Assembly: GCF_000152805.1 (NCBI RefSeq)
Contig: NZ_CH902578.1
Coordinates: 509,173 to 573,172, forward strand
Reading direction: 5' to 3'
Length of the DNA: 64,000 nt
From: Maritimibacter alkaliphilus HTCC2654
GTDB lineage: Bacteria; Pseudomonadota; Alphaproteobacteria; Rhodobacterales; Rhodobacteraceae
Shown here: piece by piece, positions 26,296 through 36,301 of the stretch
How the letters are laid out: each line of letters starts with the position of its first letter
Position numbering within the stretch: position 1 is the first letter of the stretch
Notes under the pieces: generated by a model
Seen by the model: the letters and a program-made list of their open reading frames with translations, nothing else
Databases searched by the model: none
Told to the model about the DNA's origin: nothing
Made by a program: the position numbers and the translations under genes

Positions 26296-29085
26296 ATGTC
26301 CTTCGCCAGCCATATCACCCGTTGCCCGCGCCCGTTCGAAACCGACCCGGCCAGGGAAATCGCCACATCGTTCGATGACCTTGCCCCAGAGATGGTCGAG
26401 GTTCTGTCGGGCACGGCGGGCTGTTCGCCCTATCTCAAGGGCCTCATGACGAAAGAGGACGCGTGGCTGCGTGATGCCCTGTCGATGGACCCTGACGAGG
26501 CGATCGACAGGGCGCTGGTCATCGAGGGCGAAAGCGAGGCCGATTTGTCCGCCGCGCTCAGGCAGGCCAAGCGCCGCGTCGCGCTTTACACCGGGCTGGC
26601 CGACCTTGCCGGGGTCTGGCCGCTGGAAAAGGTCACGGGCGCGCTGACCCGGCTTGCGGATATCGCCACCGACAAGGCGCTGAAGTTCCACGTCGGGCGT
26701 GAGATCGCCCGCGGCAAGCTGCCCGGCGCGACCGAGGACGACATCGCGACCGCAGGCGGGGCCTTCGCGCTTGCGATGGGCAAGATGGGGGCCGGGGAGC
26801 TGAACTACTCCTCCGACATCGACCTTATCATGCTGTTCGATGAGACGCGCTATGACGACGACGATTACCACGACGCCCGCGCCAGCCTGATCCGGGCGGT
26901 GCGGAAAATGTCATCGATGTTGTCCGAGAACACCGCCGACGGCTATGTCTTTCGCACCGACCTGCGCCTGCGTCCCGATCCCTCCGTCACGCCCGTCATC
27001 ATCTCGACCGATGCCGCCGAACGCTATTACGAAAGCCTCGGCCGCACGTGGGAGAGGGCGGCGCATATCAAGGCGCGCACCTGTGCGGGCGATATCGAGG
27101 CGGGCGACAGGTATCTTGAGGTGCTGCGGCCCTTCGTCTACCGCAAACACCTCGATTTCGCGGCCATTCAGGACGCGCACGACATGCGGTTGCGCATTCG
27201 CGAGCACAAGGGGCTGGGCGGTCCGATCACGCTGCCGGGGCACGACATGAAGCTCGGGCGCGGCGGCATTCGCGAGATCGAGTTCTTCACCCAGACCCGG
27301 CAGTTGATCGCTGGCGGGCGCGATCCCGAACTGCGCCTGCGCGGCACGGTCGAAGGGCTGGCCGCTTTGGTCGAGAAGGGCTGGGTGCCCGCCGATGTGG
27401 CCGAGACGCTGACCCGGCACTACCGCTTCCACCGCGATGTCGAGCACCGCGTCCAGATGGTGCGCGATGCCCAGACGCACAAGCTGCCCAGCACGGACGA
27501 GGGCTTCCGGCGGCTGGCCTGCATGATGGACATGGACCGCGCGCACCTCGTGTCCGACCTCACGACCGCGCTGACCGAAGTGCATGACCTGACCGAGGGC
27601 TTCTTTGCCCCCGGCGATGCGTCGGCCCCGACTGCGGACCTCGACAAGGAAGAGGCCGAGATCGTCGAGGGGTGGAAGGCCTATCCGGCGCTGCGTTCAT
27701 CGCGTGCGGTCACCATCTTCGACCGCCTGAAACCGGATCTGCTGGCGGCTCTCAAGGGGGCCGCGCGCCCTCGCGAGGCGATCATTAATTTCGACAAGTT
27801 TCTCAGCGGCTTGCCTGCGGGCGTTCAACTGTTTTCCCTGTTCGATTCGAACCCGACGCTGGTCGATCTGATCGTCGACATCGCCGCCACCGCGCCCGCG
27901 CTTTCCGTCTATCTGGGCCGCAACGCGCAGGTGCTGGACGCGGTGATCGGGGGCGACTTCTTTTCGGCATGGCCCGGTGAAAGCGGCCTGCGGGCCGATC
28001 TTCAGGAAACGCTCGACGCGCTCCCGGACTACGAAGCCAAGCTCGACGGGGCGCGGCGCTGGATGAAGGAATGGCATTTCCGCATCGGCGTTCACCTGCT
28101 GCGCGGCCTGACGCCTCCGGCCGAGGCGGGGCTGGACTATGCCGACCTCGCCGATGCCGTGGTCCGGGTGATCTGGCCTCTGGTGGCGGAAGAATTCGCG
28201 CGCAAACACGGGACGCCACCGGGCAACGGGGCGGTTCTGCTCGGCATGGGCAGCCTCGGTGCGCGCACCGTCGGCCCGGCCTCGGACCTCGACCTGATCG
28301 TCATCTATGATGCGCCGGGCGACGCGGAGTCGGACGGCAAAAGGCCCCTTGGGTCAAGGGCTTACTATTCACGCCTCACGCAAGCGATGGTGACCGCGCT
28401 TTCGGCCCAGATGCCCGAAGGGCGGCTTTACGAAGTCGACATGCGCCTGCGCCCCTCGGGCCGCCAGGGTCCGGTCGCCACCTCGCTCGCCGCGTTTTCC
28501 GCCTACCAGCGGGACGAGGCCTGGACGTGGGAGCATCTGGCGCTCACCCGTGCGCGCCCCATCGCGGGCGATATGGCCATCGGCGACGCGGTGGAAGAGG
28601 TCCGCGCCGAGGTGCTGGGCCGCGACCGCGACCCGGCCCGCACCATCGCCGACGTGGTCGAGATGCGCGCCCGGATCGCCGAAGCCAAGGGCGACACCGG
28701 GCCGTTGGACCCCAAGATCGGGCCGGGGCGGTTGCAGGACATCGAACTCGTCGCGCAATGCGCCGCGGTTCTGGCCCCCGAAACGCCCCGGCTGACCGAG
28801 GATCAGATCGCCATCGGAGTCGAGATCGGCTGGATCACGCGGGACGAGGCCCAGGCGCTCAACGCGGCCTATGACACGATGCGGCGGCTGCAAAGCGGCG
28901 CCAAGCTCATCACCGACGGCACACTCGATCTGGACACGGTCGGGCAGGGTGGCCGCGCCTTCCTGTTCCGACTGATGGAGGTCGAGGATGGCGAGGCGCT
29001 GCTCGACCGCGTGACAGGCTGCGCCGAAACGGCGACGAAGGCGATCGAAGCTATCCTTGCACGCAGACCGGGAGAGGCGGCATGA
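26296..29085 (+). CDS. glnE: Bifunctional glutamine synthetase adenylyltransferase/deadenylylase
   Basis: GlnE sets glutamine synthetase activity by attaching or removing AMP in response to PII and glutamine; about 929 residues. The two nucleotidyltransferase domains are visible: the N-terminal deadenylylating domain with G-K-M-G-A-G-E-L-N-Y-S-S-D-I-D-L and the C-terminal adenylylating domain with G-M-G-S-L-G-A-R-T-V-G-P-A-S-D-L-D-L, each followed by R-P-D-P/R-P-S-G motifs. ATG 26296 is preferred; the in-frame ATG at 26242 would leave only 9 bp to the divergent ybaK start. A small gene is coupled to its stop. Confidence 0.94.
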   Translation: MSFASHITRCPRPFETDPAREIATSFDDLAPEMVEVLSGTAGCSPYLKGLMTKEDAWLRDALSMDPDEAIDRALVIEGESEADLSAALRQAKRRVALYTGLADLAGVWPLEKVTGALTRLADIATDKALKFHVGREIARGKLPGATEDDIATAGGAFALAMGKMGAGELNYSSDIDLIMLFDETRYDDDDYHDARASLIRAVRKMSSMLSENTADGYVFRTDLRLRPDPSVTPVIISTDAAERYYESLGRTWERAAHIKARTCAGDIEAGDRYLEVLRPFVYRKHLDFAAIQDAHDMRLRIREHKGLGGPITLPGHDMKLGRGGIREIEFFTQTRQLIAGGRDPELRLRGTVEGLAALVEKGWVPADVAETLTRHYRFHRDVEHRVQMVRDAQTHKLPSTDEGFRRLACMMDMDRAHLVSDLTTALTEVHDLTEGFFAPGDASAPTADLDKEEAEIVEGWKAYPALRSSRAVTIFDRLKPDLLAALKGAARPREAIINFDKFLSGLPAGVQLFSLFDSNPTLVDLIVDIAATAPALSVYLGRNAQVLDAVIGGDFFSAWPGESGLRADLQETLDALPDYEAKLDGARRWMKEWHFRIGVHLLRGLTPPAEAGLDYADLADAVVRVIWPLVAEEFARKHGTPPGNGAVLLGMGSLGARTVGPASDLDLIVIYDAPGDAESDGKRPLGSRAYYSRLTQAMVTALSAQMPEGRLYEVDMRLRPSGRQGPVATSLAAFSAYQRDEAWTWEHLALTRARPIAGDMAIGDAVEEVRAEVLGRDRDPARTIADVVEMRARIAEAKGDTGPLDPKIGPGRLQDIELVAQCAAVLAPETPRLTEDQIAIGVEIGWITRDEAQALNAAYDTMRRLQSGAKLITDGTLDLDTVGQGGRAFLFRLMEVEDGEALLDRVTGCAETATKAIEAILARRPGEAA

Positions 29086-29348
29086 CACCCGACGAAATCG
29101 ACCCGAAGGGACTGATCCGCGAGGCCTATCGTATCGAAGGCGTGTCGCTTGAAGACTGCCGGGGCATCTTTTTCGATTGGGTGCTGGGCCATCGCGAGCG
29201 CCGGATCGGCGCGGCGGAGGTGGCGGCGCTTCTCGACCTGTATGGCGGGGTCGCGCCGGATCACCCGATGACACGGGTGCTGCGCGAGGGCAAAGACAGC
29301 ATCACCACCGCGCCCAGACGCCGGGGCGGGGCCCGCGCGCGGCGCTGA
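29082..29348 (+). CDS. Small conserved-looking protein coupled to glnE
   Basis: An 88-residue protein whose ATG overlaps the glnE stop (ATGA). It contains D-P-K-G-L-I-R-E-A-Y-R-I-E-G-V-S-L-E-D-C-R-G-I-F-F-D-W-V-L and ends in a strongly basic tail. Coding bias matches its neighbours. No family is recognised; no signal peptide or membrane segment. Coupling suggests co-regulation with nitrogen control, but the role is unknown. Confidence 0.7.
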   Translation: MTPDEIDPKGLIREAYRIEGVSLEDCRGIFFDWVLGHRERRIGAAEVAALLDLYGGVAPDHPMTRVLREGKDSITTAPRRRGGARARR

Positions 29349-29394
29349 CCGGATCAGCGAGTGAGACGAAGTCGACGCCCTCGCGCGACGCGGG

Positions 29395-30036
29395 TCAGCG
29401 GGGAAGCGTCGCCGCCTCGGCTGCGAGCCGTTCGATCCCGGCCCAGTCGCCCGATTTGAACATCTCTTTCGGCGCGACCCACGACCCGCCCGCGCAGATC
29501 ACGTTGGGCAGCGATAGGTAATCGCGCGCGTTCTTCGGGCTTACGCCGCCCGTGGGGCAGAACCGGATCTGCGGCAAGGGCGAGGCGAGCGATTTCAGGA
29601 AGGGCGCACCGCCTGCCGCCTCGGCCGGAAAGAATTTCTGGATGGTGTAGCCGCGTTCCAGAAGGCGCATCGCCTCGGTCGCCGAAGCCGCGCCCGGCAG
29701 CAGCGGCAGCCCCGCCTCTTCGCAAGCGTCGAGCAGCGTGTCCGTCGCACCGGGCGAGACGCCGAATTTCGCGCCGGCCTCCACCGCCCGTTGCACGTCC
29801 TTCGGAGTGAGCAGGGTGCCGGCCCCCACGACGCCACCTTCGACACGGGCCATCTCGGCAATCACCTCGAGCGCGGCATCGGTGCGCAAGGTCACCTCCA
29901 GCGCAGGCAAACCGCCCGCGACCAGCGCGGCGGCGAGGGGTGCGGCATGGGCCACATCCTCGACGATCAGCACGGGCACGATGGGGGCCAATTCGCAGAT
30001 TTCGGCGGCTTTGGCAGACGCTTCGGCAGGGGTCAT
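29395..30036 (-). CDS. eda: 2-dehydro-3-deoxy-6-phosphogluconate (KDPG) aldolase
   Basis: The class I aldolase that splits KDPG into pyruvate and glyceraldehyde 3-phosphate, last step of the Entner-Doudoroff pathway. From ATG 30036 (AAGGAG 6 bases upstream) it has 213 residues, the same as E. coli Eda. Visible active-site residues are Glu and Arg in A-L-E-V-T-L-R-T and the Schiff-base Lys in I-Q-K-F-F-P-A-E. It begins 10 bp after the edd stop, so both are one operon. Confidence 0.96.
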   Translation of the reverse strand: MTPAEASAKAAEICELAPIVPVLIVEDVAHAAPLAAALVAGGLPALEVTLRTDAALEVIAEMARVEGGVVGAGTLLTPKDVQRAVEAGAKFGVSPGATDTLLDACEEAGLPLLPGAASATEAMRLLERGYTIQKFFPAEAAGGAPFLKSLASPLPQIRFCPTGGVSPKNARDYLSLPNVICAGGSWVAPKEMFKSGDWAGIERLAAEAATLPR

Positions 30037-30046
30037 CGTCATCTCC

Positions 30047-31852
30047 TTACACAACCACGCCCGCGCCCTCGGTGGCGAGGCCGACGTTCTGGCGGAACAT
30101 TTCGAACAGTTCGCGGCCAAGACCACGGGCATTGGCCGTCAGGTCCATCGTGGCGGGCGTGCGCGCGTCGAATCCTTCGGTCAGCACTTCGATGGTGCCG
30201 TTCGTGGCATCCACGCGCACCAGATCACCGTCCTGCACCTTGGCGATGGGGCCACCGTCCACCGCTTCGGGCGAGACATGGATCGCGGCGGGCACCTTGC
30301 CCGACGCACCGGACATGCGCCCGTCGGTCACGAGCGCGACCTTCAGCCCCCGGTCCTGCAACACGGCGAGCGTCGGCGTCAGCCCGTGAAGCTCAGGCAT
30401 CCCGTTGGCCTTGGGGCCTTGGAAGCGCACGACGACCACCGTGTCCTCGGTGAACGCGCCGGCCTTGAACGCTTCCTTGACCGACGCCTGATCGGTGAAG
30501 ACCCGCGCCTTGGCTTCGATCACGTGGCGCGCGGGATCGACCGCCGACACTTTCATGACCGCATGACCGAGGTTGCCCACCAACTGCGACAAGCCGCCGG
30601 TTTTCTGGAACGGATCGGCATAGGGGCGCACGATCTTGTCGTTCAGCGTCTTGCGCGGGCCGGGTTCGTATTTCACCCGGTCGCCATCTACTTTGGGCTC
30701 CTGCGTATAGGCTTCCAGCCCGCCGCCCGCGACGGTGCGGGTGTCGGGGTGCAACATGCCTTCGTCCAACAGGTCGCCGATCAGGTAGCCAAGCCCGCCC
30801 GCGGCGTGGAAATGGTTCACGTCGGCCAGACCGTTCGGATAGACCCGCGCCATGAGCGGCGTGACGGCCGAGATGTCGGCGAAATCCTGCATCGTCAGCT
30901 CGATCCCGGCGGCCCGCGCCATGGCGGGCAGGTGGATGAGCAGGTTCGTGGACCCGCCCGTGGCCATCAGCCCGACGATCCCGTTCACGAAGGCCTTTTC
31001 GTCCAGCACCTCGGCGACCGGGGTGAAAGCATTGCCCAATGCGGTGATCTGCGTCGCGCGGCGCGCACCCTCCATCGTCAGGGCATCGCGGAGCGGCGTG
31101 TTCGGGTTCACGAAGGACGCGCCGGGCAGGTGCAGCCCCATGAACTCCATCAGCATCTGGTTCGAATTGGCGGTGCCGTAGAAGGTGCAGGTGCCGGGGC
31201 CGTGATAGGCCTCCATCTCGGCCTGCATGAGCGCGTCGCGGCCCACTTCGCCCGCCGCGAATTTCTGGCGCACCTTGGCCTTTTCGTCGTTCGGCAGGCC
31301 GGAGGTCATGGGCCCTGCCGGCATGAAGATGCCGGGGATATGGCCGAAGGTGGCGGCGGCGATCACCAGACCCGGCACGATCTTGTCGCAGACCCCCAAA
31401 TAAAGCGCGGCGTCGAAGGTGTTGTGACTGAGCGCCACGCCCGAGGCGAGCGCGATCACGTCGCGTGAAAACAGCGACAGCTCCATTCCGGTCTCGCCTT
31501 GCGTGACACCGTCGCACATGGCCGGCACGCCCCCCGCCACCTGCGCCGTCGCGCCCTCGGCCCGCGCGGCGGCCTTGATGAGGTCGGGGAACCGCTCGAA
31601 CGGCTGGTGGGCCGACAGCATGTCGTTGAAGGTGGTGACGATCCCGATGTTGGGCGCATCCTTGGTGGCGAGTGCGTGTTGATCGGGGCCAGCCCCGGCA
31701 TAGGCATGCGCCTGACCCGAACAACTCAGATGGCCGCGCTTCGGCCCCTTGTCGATCTGCGCCTGAATCCCCTCCATGTAGGAGGCGCGCCGTGCGGCGC
31801 TGCGGTCGATGATCCGTTGGGTGACCCGTTCGATCTCGCTGTTGAGAGCCAT
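30047..31852 (-). CDS. edd: Phosphogluconate dehydratase
   Basis: A 601-residue [4Fe-4S] dehydratase that converts 6-phosphogluconate to KDPG. Typical IlvD/Edd segments include [42 protein letters not shown], and the C-terminal [15 protein letters not shown]. The frame is open far upstream (to 33562) over the opposed methyltransferase gene; ATG 31852 gives the family length and N-terminus. A LacI-type palindrome lies 49-62 bp before the start. With eda it forms the complete lower Entner-Doudoroff branch. Confidence 0.96.
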   Translation of the reverse strand: MALNSEIERVTQRIIDRSAARRASYMEGIQAQIDKGPKRGHLSCSGQAHAYAGAGPDQHALATKDAPNIGIVTTFNDMLSAHQPFERFPDLIKAAARAEGATAQVAGGVPAMCDGVTQGETGMELSLFSRDVIALASGVALSHNTFDAALYLGVCDKIVPGLVIAAATFGHIPGIFMPAGPMTSGLPNDEKAKVRQKFAAGEVGRDALMQAEMEAYHGPGTCTFYGTANSNQMLMEFMGLHLPGASFVNPNTPLRDALTMEGARRATQITALGNAFTPVAEVLDEKAFVNGIVGLMATGGSTNLLIHLPAMARAAGIELTMQDFADISAVTPLMARVYPNGLADVNHFHAAGGLGYLIGDLLDEGMLHPDTRTVAGGGLEAYTQEPKVDGDRVKYEPGPRKTLNDKIVRPYADPFQKTGGLSQLVGNLGHAVMKVSAVDPARHVIEAKARVFTDQASVKEAFKAGAFTEDTVVVVRFQGPKANGMPELHGLTPTLAVLQDRGLKVALVTDGRMSGASGKVPAAIHVSPEAVDGGPIAKVQDGDLVRVDATNGTIEVLTEGFDARTPATMDLTANARGLGRELFEMFRQNVGLATEGAGVVV

Positions 31853-31900
31853 GGGAAGTCCTATTCTGATCGCGCGTTCTGGCGACCGCTTATCATGTCG

Positions 31901-31914
31901 TGATAGCGCTAACA
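31901..31914. promoter_or_regulatory. LacI-type operator upstream of edd-eda
   Basis: TGATAGCGCTAACA is a 14-bp palindrome centred on GC with one imperfect pair, the general form of LacI-family sugar regulator sites. It lies 49-62 bp before the edd ATG, in promoter position. No LacI-family gene is present in the window, so the regulator would act in trans. Confidence 0.6.
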
Positions 31915-32065
31915 ACCCGGCGAACGCATCTGGCCGGGCAGGGCGCCCTCGTCGGAGGCTAGCATGCCTTTCCCCGGCGTCCCGTGCAAACGGCGCGAAA
32001 CCGTCCGCAGGCGGGCACGTGCGCAGCCTCTTCCCGCCCGGACGCGAACGGGATAGGCAGTGCGC

Positions 32066-33274
32066 ATGATCGATACGCAAAAGGGCAATCGCCCGTCCAT
32101 CCGCCTCAAGCCGAAAGCCAACGCGCGCGCGATCCGTCACGGCGCACCGTGGGTCTATGACAACGAACTGGTCACGGACCGGCGTACCAAGGGCATCGCG
32201 CCGGGCACCATCGCCCGTTTGGAGGACGCGGACCGTGCGGCCCTGGGCACTGTCGCGGTGAACCCGAATTCCCGCATCTTCGCGCGGATGCTGGACCGCG
32301 ACCCGGACGCTGTGATCGACAAAGCGTGGCTCGCCGCCAAGGTCGAACTGGCGCTCGCCCACCGTGCACGGCTTTTCCCCGACCCGTTCTATCGCCTGAT
32401 CCATGCCGAGGCCGACGGGCTGCCCGGCGTGGTCATCGACCGCTTCGGCGATACGGCGGTGATCCAGCCCAATGCGGCATGGGCCGATGTGCTGTTCGAC
32501 GATCTGGCGGCGGCGGTGGCCGAGGTCACGGGCGTGAGCACGGTGGTCAAGAACGCCAGCGGCCGGGCGCGCGGGCTCGAAGGGCTGGACGAGGAGACGC
32601 TGGTGGAGCGCGGGGCGGTCGACGGCCCGATCCCGGTGCCGATGAACGGCGCGACCTATATGGCCGACCTTCTGGGCGGGCAGAAGACGGGCCTTTTCTT
32701 CGACCAGCGTCCGAACCACGCCTTCGCCGCGACGCTTTCGAACGGCGCACGCGTGCTCGATGTCTTCAGCCATGTCGGGGGCTTCTCGCTCGCCGCACTG
32801 GCGAACGGCGCCACCACCGCACTGGCCGTCGACGGCTCGCAACCCGCGCTGGACCTCGCCACACAAGGCGCCGAAGCCACGGGCGTGGCGGACCGGTTCG
32901 ACACCCGCCAAGGCGACGCTTTCGACGTGCTGACCTCGCTTGGCGAAGCGGGCGAGGTGTTCGACATGGTTATCTGCGACCCGCCCGCCTTTGCGCCCAA
33001 CAAACAGGCGCTCGACGCGGGTCTCAGGGCCTATGAGCGCATCGCCCGGCTGGCGGCCCCCCTCGTCGGCCCCGGCGGCTATCTGGGCCTGTGCTCCTGC
33101 TCCCACGCCGCCGACCTCGACAGTTTCCGCAAGTCCAGCGTGCGGGGTATCGGGCGCGGCGGACGCGCGGCGCAATTGATCCACACGGGCTTTGCCGGCC
33201 CCGACCACCCGCAACATCCGGCGCTTGCCGAAAGCGGCTACCTCAAGGCGCTGTTCTTCCGGCTGACCGCATGA
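32066..33274 (+). CDS. Class I rRNA methyltransferase with PUA domain (RlmI-like)
   Basis: About 402 residues: an N-terminal PUA-like domain (about 10-80, [19 protein letters not shown]), a linker strand domain ([16 protein letters not shown]), and a Rossmann methyltransferase domain with [19 protein letters not shown] and catalytic-loop D-P-P-A-F-A. This order is that of RlmI, which methylates a 23S rRNA cytosine at C5, although the target here is not proven. ATG 32066 is preferred over GTG 32060. The stop overlaps the start of the PIN gene. Confidence 0.88.
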   Translation: MIDTQKGNRPSIRLKPKANARAIRHGAPWVYDNELVTDRRTKGIAPGTIARLEDADRAALGTVAVNPNSRIFARMLDRDPDAVIDKAWLAAKVELALAHRARLFPDPFYRLIHAEADGLPGVVIDRFGDTAVIQPNAAWADVLFDDLAAAVAEVTGVSTVVKNASGRARGLEGLDEETLVERGAVDGPIPVPMNGATYMADLLGGQKTGLFFDQRPNHAFAATLSNGARVLDVFSHVGGFSLAALANGATTALAVDGSQPALDLATQGAEATGVADRFDTRQGDAFDVLTSLGEAGEVFDMVICDPPAFAPNKQALDAGLRAYERIARLAAPLVGPGGYLGLCSCSHAADLDSFRKSSVRGIGRGGRAAQLIHTGFAGPDHPQHPALAESGYLKALFFRLTA

Positions 33275-33825
33275 AGGTTCTGATCGACGCCTGCGTGCTT
33301 TACCCGACGGTGATGCGCGAGATGGTGATCGGCGTAGCCAAGGCGGGGTTGTTCGAGCCGAAGTGGAGCCCCCGCATCCTCGAAGAATGGGCGCGGGCGG
33401 CGGCGAAACTCGGTCCGGGGCAGGAGGCGCTTGCGCGCGGTGAAATCGCGACGCTGGAGGCCGACTGGCCCCGCGCCTCGTTCCGGCCCAAGGACGGCGA
33501 CATGAGCCGCCTGTCGCTGCCCGACCCCGACGACGTGCATGTTCTAGCCTCGGCCATTGCATCCTCGGCGGACGTGCTGATGACGCTGAACATCAAGGAC
33601 TTCCCCCGGCAATTGCTGGGCGAAGAGGGGCTGGTGCTGGCAAGTCCCGATCCGTTTCTGCTGGGGCTTTACGAAGACGCACCCGAAGCGATCGAAACCG
33701 TCGCCCGCGCCGTGCTGGACGAGGCGATCCGGCTGTCGGGCGAAGATTGGACGATCCGCAAGCTGATGAAGAAAGCCCGCCTGCCAAGACTCGGCAAGGC
33801 ATTGGAAGCCTCGGGCACGTTCTAG
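33271..33825 (+). CDS. PIN-domain protein coupled to the rRNA methyltransferase
   Basis: A 184-residue protein whose ATG overlaps the methyltransferase stop (ATGA). The PIN core is complete: Asp6 in [10 protein letters not shown], an acidic residue in I-L-E-E-W, and [12 protein letters not shown] followed by [11 protein letters not shown] domains are usually Mg-dependent RNases, often VapC-type toxins. No antitoxin-like gene is adjacent, and a C-terminal extension (120-184) is longer than in most VapCs, so an RNA-processing role beside the methyltransferase is as likely as a toxin. It ends in a 4-bp overlap with the opposed tetR gene. Confidence 0.82.
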   Translation: MKVLIDACVLYPTVMREMVIGVAKAGLFEPKWSPRILEEWARAAAKLGPGQEALARGEIATLEADWPRASFRPKDGDMSRLSLPDPDDVHVLASAIASSADVLMTLNIKDFPRQLLGEEGLVLASPDPFLLGLYEDAPEAIETVARAVLDEAIRLSGEDWTIRKLMKKARLPRLGKALEASGTF

Positions 33826-34445
33826 CTATCGGCCTTGATAAGCCCGAGGCCCCGCAAGTAGACGCCGATCCCGCTTTCCAGCAGATCCTCGGGCGGAAAC
33901 GGCGACTTGGTGCCGGGCGAGCCACGACCGAAAAGTTCGACGACACCGTGCGACATGGCCCAGATATGGGCCGAGACCATCCGGGCCGGCGGCCGTTTTT
34001 CGGGCGGCACGTCTTTCAGCAGTTCGTTCGCCGCCATGTCGAGCACGCCGAGCGCCCGGTTCGCCACATGGGCCAGATCGGCGGACTTGTTGATCGACAC
34101 CCCGGACTCGAACATCGCGATGTAATGGCCCGGAAAGCGGCGGGAAAATGCCAGATAGGCCCGCCCCGTCGCCTCGAACGAGGCCAGCGCCGAGGGCTGG
34201 CCCTTGGCATAGGCATGTTCCATCAGGTCCGCGAAAATCTCATACCCCTGACGTGCGGCTTCGGCGATCAGGTCTTCGCGCCCGTCGAAATGGCGATAGA
34301 CGGCGGCGGGCGTCACGCCAGCCTGCTTGGCCGCTTCCGACAGCGTGAACCCGGTCGGTCCCTTTTCCTCGATCAGCGTCAAGGCGGCTTCGACCAGCGC
34401 CTGCCGGAGATTGCCGTGGTGATATCCGCGCTTTTTCGTGGGCAC
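33822..34445 (-). CDS. TetR/AcrR-family transcriptional regulator
   Basis: A 207-residue regulator. The N-terminal helix-turn-helix is clear (R-Q-A-L-V-E-A-A-L-T-L-I-E-E-K-G ... F-T-L-S-E-A-A-K-Q-A-G-V-T-P-A-A-V-Y-R-H-F). The ligand domain has A-Y-L-A-F-S-R-R-F-P-G-H-Y and A-H-I-W-A-M-S-H-G-V-V-E-L-F, as in WHG-type C-terminal domains. It starts 5 bp behind the ppk2 stop and so is the last gene of a minus-strand run. Its ligand and targets are unknown. Confidence 0.9.
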   Translation of the reverse strand: MPTKKRGYHHGNLRQALVEAALTLIEEKGPTGFTLSEAAKQAGVTPAAVYRHFDGREDLIAEAARQGYEIFADLMEHAYAKGQPSALASFEATGRAYLAFSRRFPGHYIAMFESGVSINKSADLAHVANRALGVLDMAANELLKDVPPEKRPPARMVSAHIWAMSHGVVELFGRGSPGTKSPFPPEDLLESGIGVYLRGLGLIKADS

Positions 34446-34450
34446 CGGCG

Positions 34451-35320
34451 TCAGCTTTCCCAGATGTCCAGCCCGCCCGCGATCTTGGGGTCGGGGGCAC
34501 AGGCCACGTCGTGGATTTTCTTATCGTAATCAATGCCCTGCAACACGGTCTTGATGGCCGCAAGCCGGGCGCGCTTTTTGTCGTCGGAACGGATGATCGT
34601 CCAGGGCGCATAGGGAAAATGCGACTTGGCGAAGGTTTCCGAGATCGCATCGGAATAGGCCTGCCAACGGCTGAGCCCCTGAACGTCGATGGATGAGAGT
34701 TTCCAATGCTTTAGCGGATCCTGCTCACGCGCCATGAAGCGGCGGAGTTGTTCCGCGCGGCCAACGTTCAACCAGAGCTTCACGAAATAGATGCCTTCGT
34801 CCACCAGCATGTGTTCGAACTCCGGCAGTTGCCTGAAGAACGCCGCGCGCTCGGCCTCGTCGCAGAAGCCGAACACCTTTTCGACCACACCCCGGTTGTA
34901 CCACGAGCGGTCGAAGAGCACGATCTCACCTTCGGTCGGCAAGTGGCTGACATAGCGTTGGAAATACCATTCGCCCTGTTCGCGGTTCGAGGGTTTCGGA
35001 AGTGCGACGACCCGCGCGACACGGGGGTTCAGGTTCATCCGCATCCGCTTGATCGTGCCGCCCTTGCCAGCGGCGTCGCGCCCTTCGAACACGACGACGA
35101 CACGCTTGCCGGTCGCTTTCACATCGGCCTGCAACTTCACAAGTTCAAGCTGAAGCGCCTCCAGCTCGTCCTCGTAATCGTCCTTGTCCATTTCTTCGGC
35201 ATAAGGATAGGACGGGTCGAGCATATCGTCCTTGCCCGCACCCTCGATGGCCTTGCGCACATCCTCGGGCGCTTCGTCCGCATAGAATTTCGAGATTGCG
35301 CCGTCGAAAGGCAGGTCCAT
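34451..35320 (-). CDS. ppk2: Polyphosphate kinase 2
   Basis: A 289-residue PPK2 that transfers phosphate between polyphosphate and nucleotides, mainly making NTPs from NDPs. Walker A is [11 protein letters not shown] (79-89), Walker [10 protein letters not shown] (Asp137, Arg138), and the lid contains [13 protein letters not shown] single-domain, class I layout is seen, with an N-terminal extension up to about residue 55. It belongs to the run metA, hydrolase, ppk2, tetR. No ppk1 or exopolyphosphatase is near. It matches the phosphate theme of the window but shows no Pho box of its own. Confidence 0.94.
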   Translation of the reverse strand: MDLPFDGAISKFYADEAPEDVRKAIEGAGKDDMLDPSYPYAEEMDKDDYEDELEALQLELVKLQADVKATGKRVVVVFEGRDAAGKGGTIKRMRMNLNPRVARVVALPKPSNREQGEWYFQRYVSHLPTEGEIVLFDRSWYNRGVVEKVFGFCDEAERAAFFRQLPEFEHMLVDEGIYFVKLWLNVGRAEQLRRFMAREQDPLKHWKLSSIDVQGLSRWQAYSDAISETFAKSHFPYAPWTIIRSDDKKRARLAAIKTVLQGIDYDKKIHDVACAPDPKIAGGLDIWES

Positions 35321-35353
35321 CGCCGTCTCCCGTGTCCAGTCAGGCCAGTATGG

Positions 35354-36301
35354 CTATTTGACCCCGGCGCGCAACGCCGCGCGGTCGATGGCGGCGATGG
35401 TTTCCGCCATCTCGACGTGATGGGGCATGTGTCCAACGCCGTCGAGAACCGTCAGGTTTCCGTTCTGCACCTCTTCGACCAGCGGTTCCGAATGGACCGA
35501 CAACCCGACCGTGGTGTCGGCGTCGCCGTGGATCACCTCGACCGGGATTTCGACATCGGCATAACGCGGCTGCTGCTCTTCGAGGTGGTGGAGCAGTTCG
35601 TGCCGCTGTTGCGCATTGGCCTTGAATTGCTCGGGCAGCAGGATCATGCCCGCACCGATGTAATCGGCATATCCGGGCAGGGGATCGTTCGGCGCGAAGA
35701 CCGCGTTGATCTGGGCTTCCAGATAGGCTTCGGGCAGCCATGCCGAGATGACATGCGCCATGATCGGCCCGATCACGGGTTGGGCGAGCAGGGCATAAAG
35801 CGTATCGCGGCCACCGGGCCACGGATGCGTGGCCCCGGCGATAGAGACGGCGGCGGAGATATGGTCGGGGTGATAGACCGCCCAGTTCATCACAAGGGCC
35901 CCGCCAAAGCTCTGGCCCGCGACGACGGGGTTTTCGACCCCCAGGGCGCGGGCGGCCTCGACCATAAGTGTGGTCTGTTCCGACAGGGTCACGCCATTGG
36001 GTTTGAGCGGCGGGGTGTAGCCCAGCCCCGGACGGTCGAGGATCGTGACGCGGTAGCTTTCAGCCAGCACCGGCGCGATGTCGAAGGTCCAGTCGCGGGT
36101 CGAACCGGACGCGCCGTGAAGCAGCACCAGATCCGGCCCTTCGCCCATCTGGACGTAATGCACCGGGTGCCCGTCCACGACGATGAATTGCCCCTCGGGC
36201 GGATGCGCGCGGTAGGCGGCAAGCCGACGGTTTTCCACCCGGATCATCGTCGCGCAGGCGAACAGCGCGAGGATCAGGAGAAGGCTAAGTGCCAATTTCA
36301 T
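35354..36301 (-). CDS. Membrane-anchored or lipoprotein alpha/beta hydrolase
   Basis: A 315-residue hydrolase with an N-terminal hydrophobic segment (2-15) ending A-L-F-A-C, which could be a lipobox, although Phe at -2 is unusual. The fold has L-L-H-G-A-S-G (oxyanion), nucleophile Ser in A-G-Q-S-F-G-G, Asp in H-G-D-A-D and His in G-V-G-H-M. It probably acts on an ester or amide in the periplasm; the substrate is unknown. The start at 36301 lies inside the end of metA (17-bp overlap), so the two are coupled. Confidence 0.82.
   Translation of the reverse strand: MKLALSLLLILALFACATMIRVENRRLAAYRAHPPEGQFIVVDGHPVHYVQMGEGPDLVLLHGASGSTRDWTFDIAPVLAESYRVTILDRPGLGYTPPLKPNGVTLSEQTTLMVEAARALGVENPVVAGQSFGGALVMNWAVYHPDHISAAVSIAGATHPWPGGRDTLYALLAQPVIGPIMAHVISAWLPEAYLEAQINAVFAPNDPLPGYADYIGAGMILLPEQFKANAQQRHELLHHLEEQQPRYADVEIPVEVIHGDADTTVGLSVHSEPLVEEVQNGNLTVLDGVGHMPHHVEMAETIAAIDRAALRAGVK

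Noticed and set aside
30047-33562. A 1171-codon open frame on the minus strand that seems to fuse edd with an N-terminal extension.
   Set aside because: The part beyond 31852 lies opposite the rRNA methyltransferase and PIN genes, is Arg/Pro/Ala-rich with no recognisable domain, and results from GC-rich codon composition.
33271-34445. PIN and TetR genes as a toxin-antitoxin pair.
   Set aside because: They are convergent with overlapping ends; the TetR protein belongs to the run behind ppk2 and has a normal ligand-binding domain.
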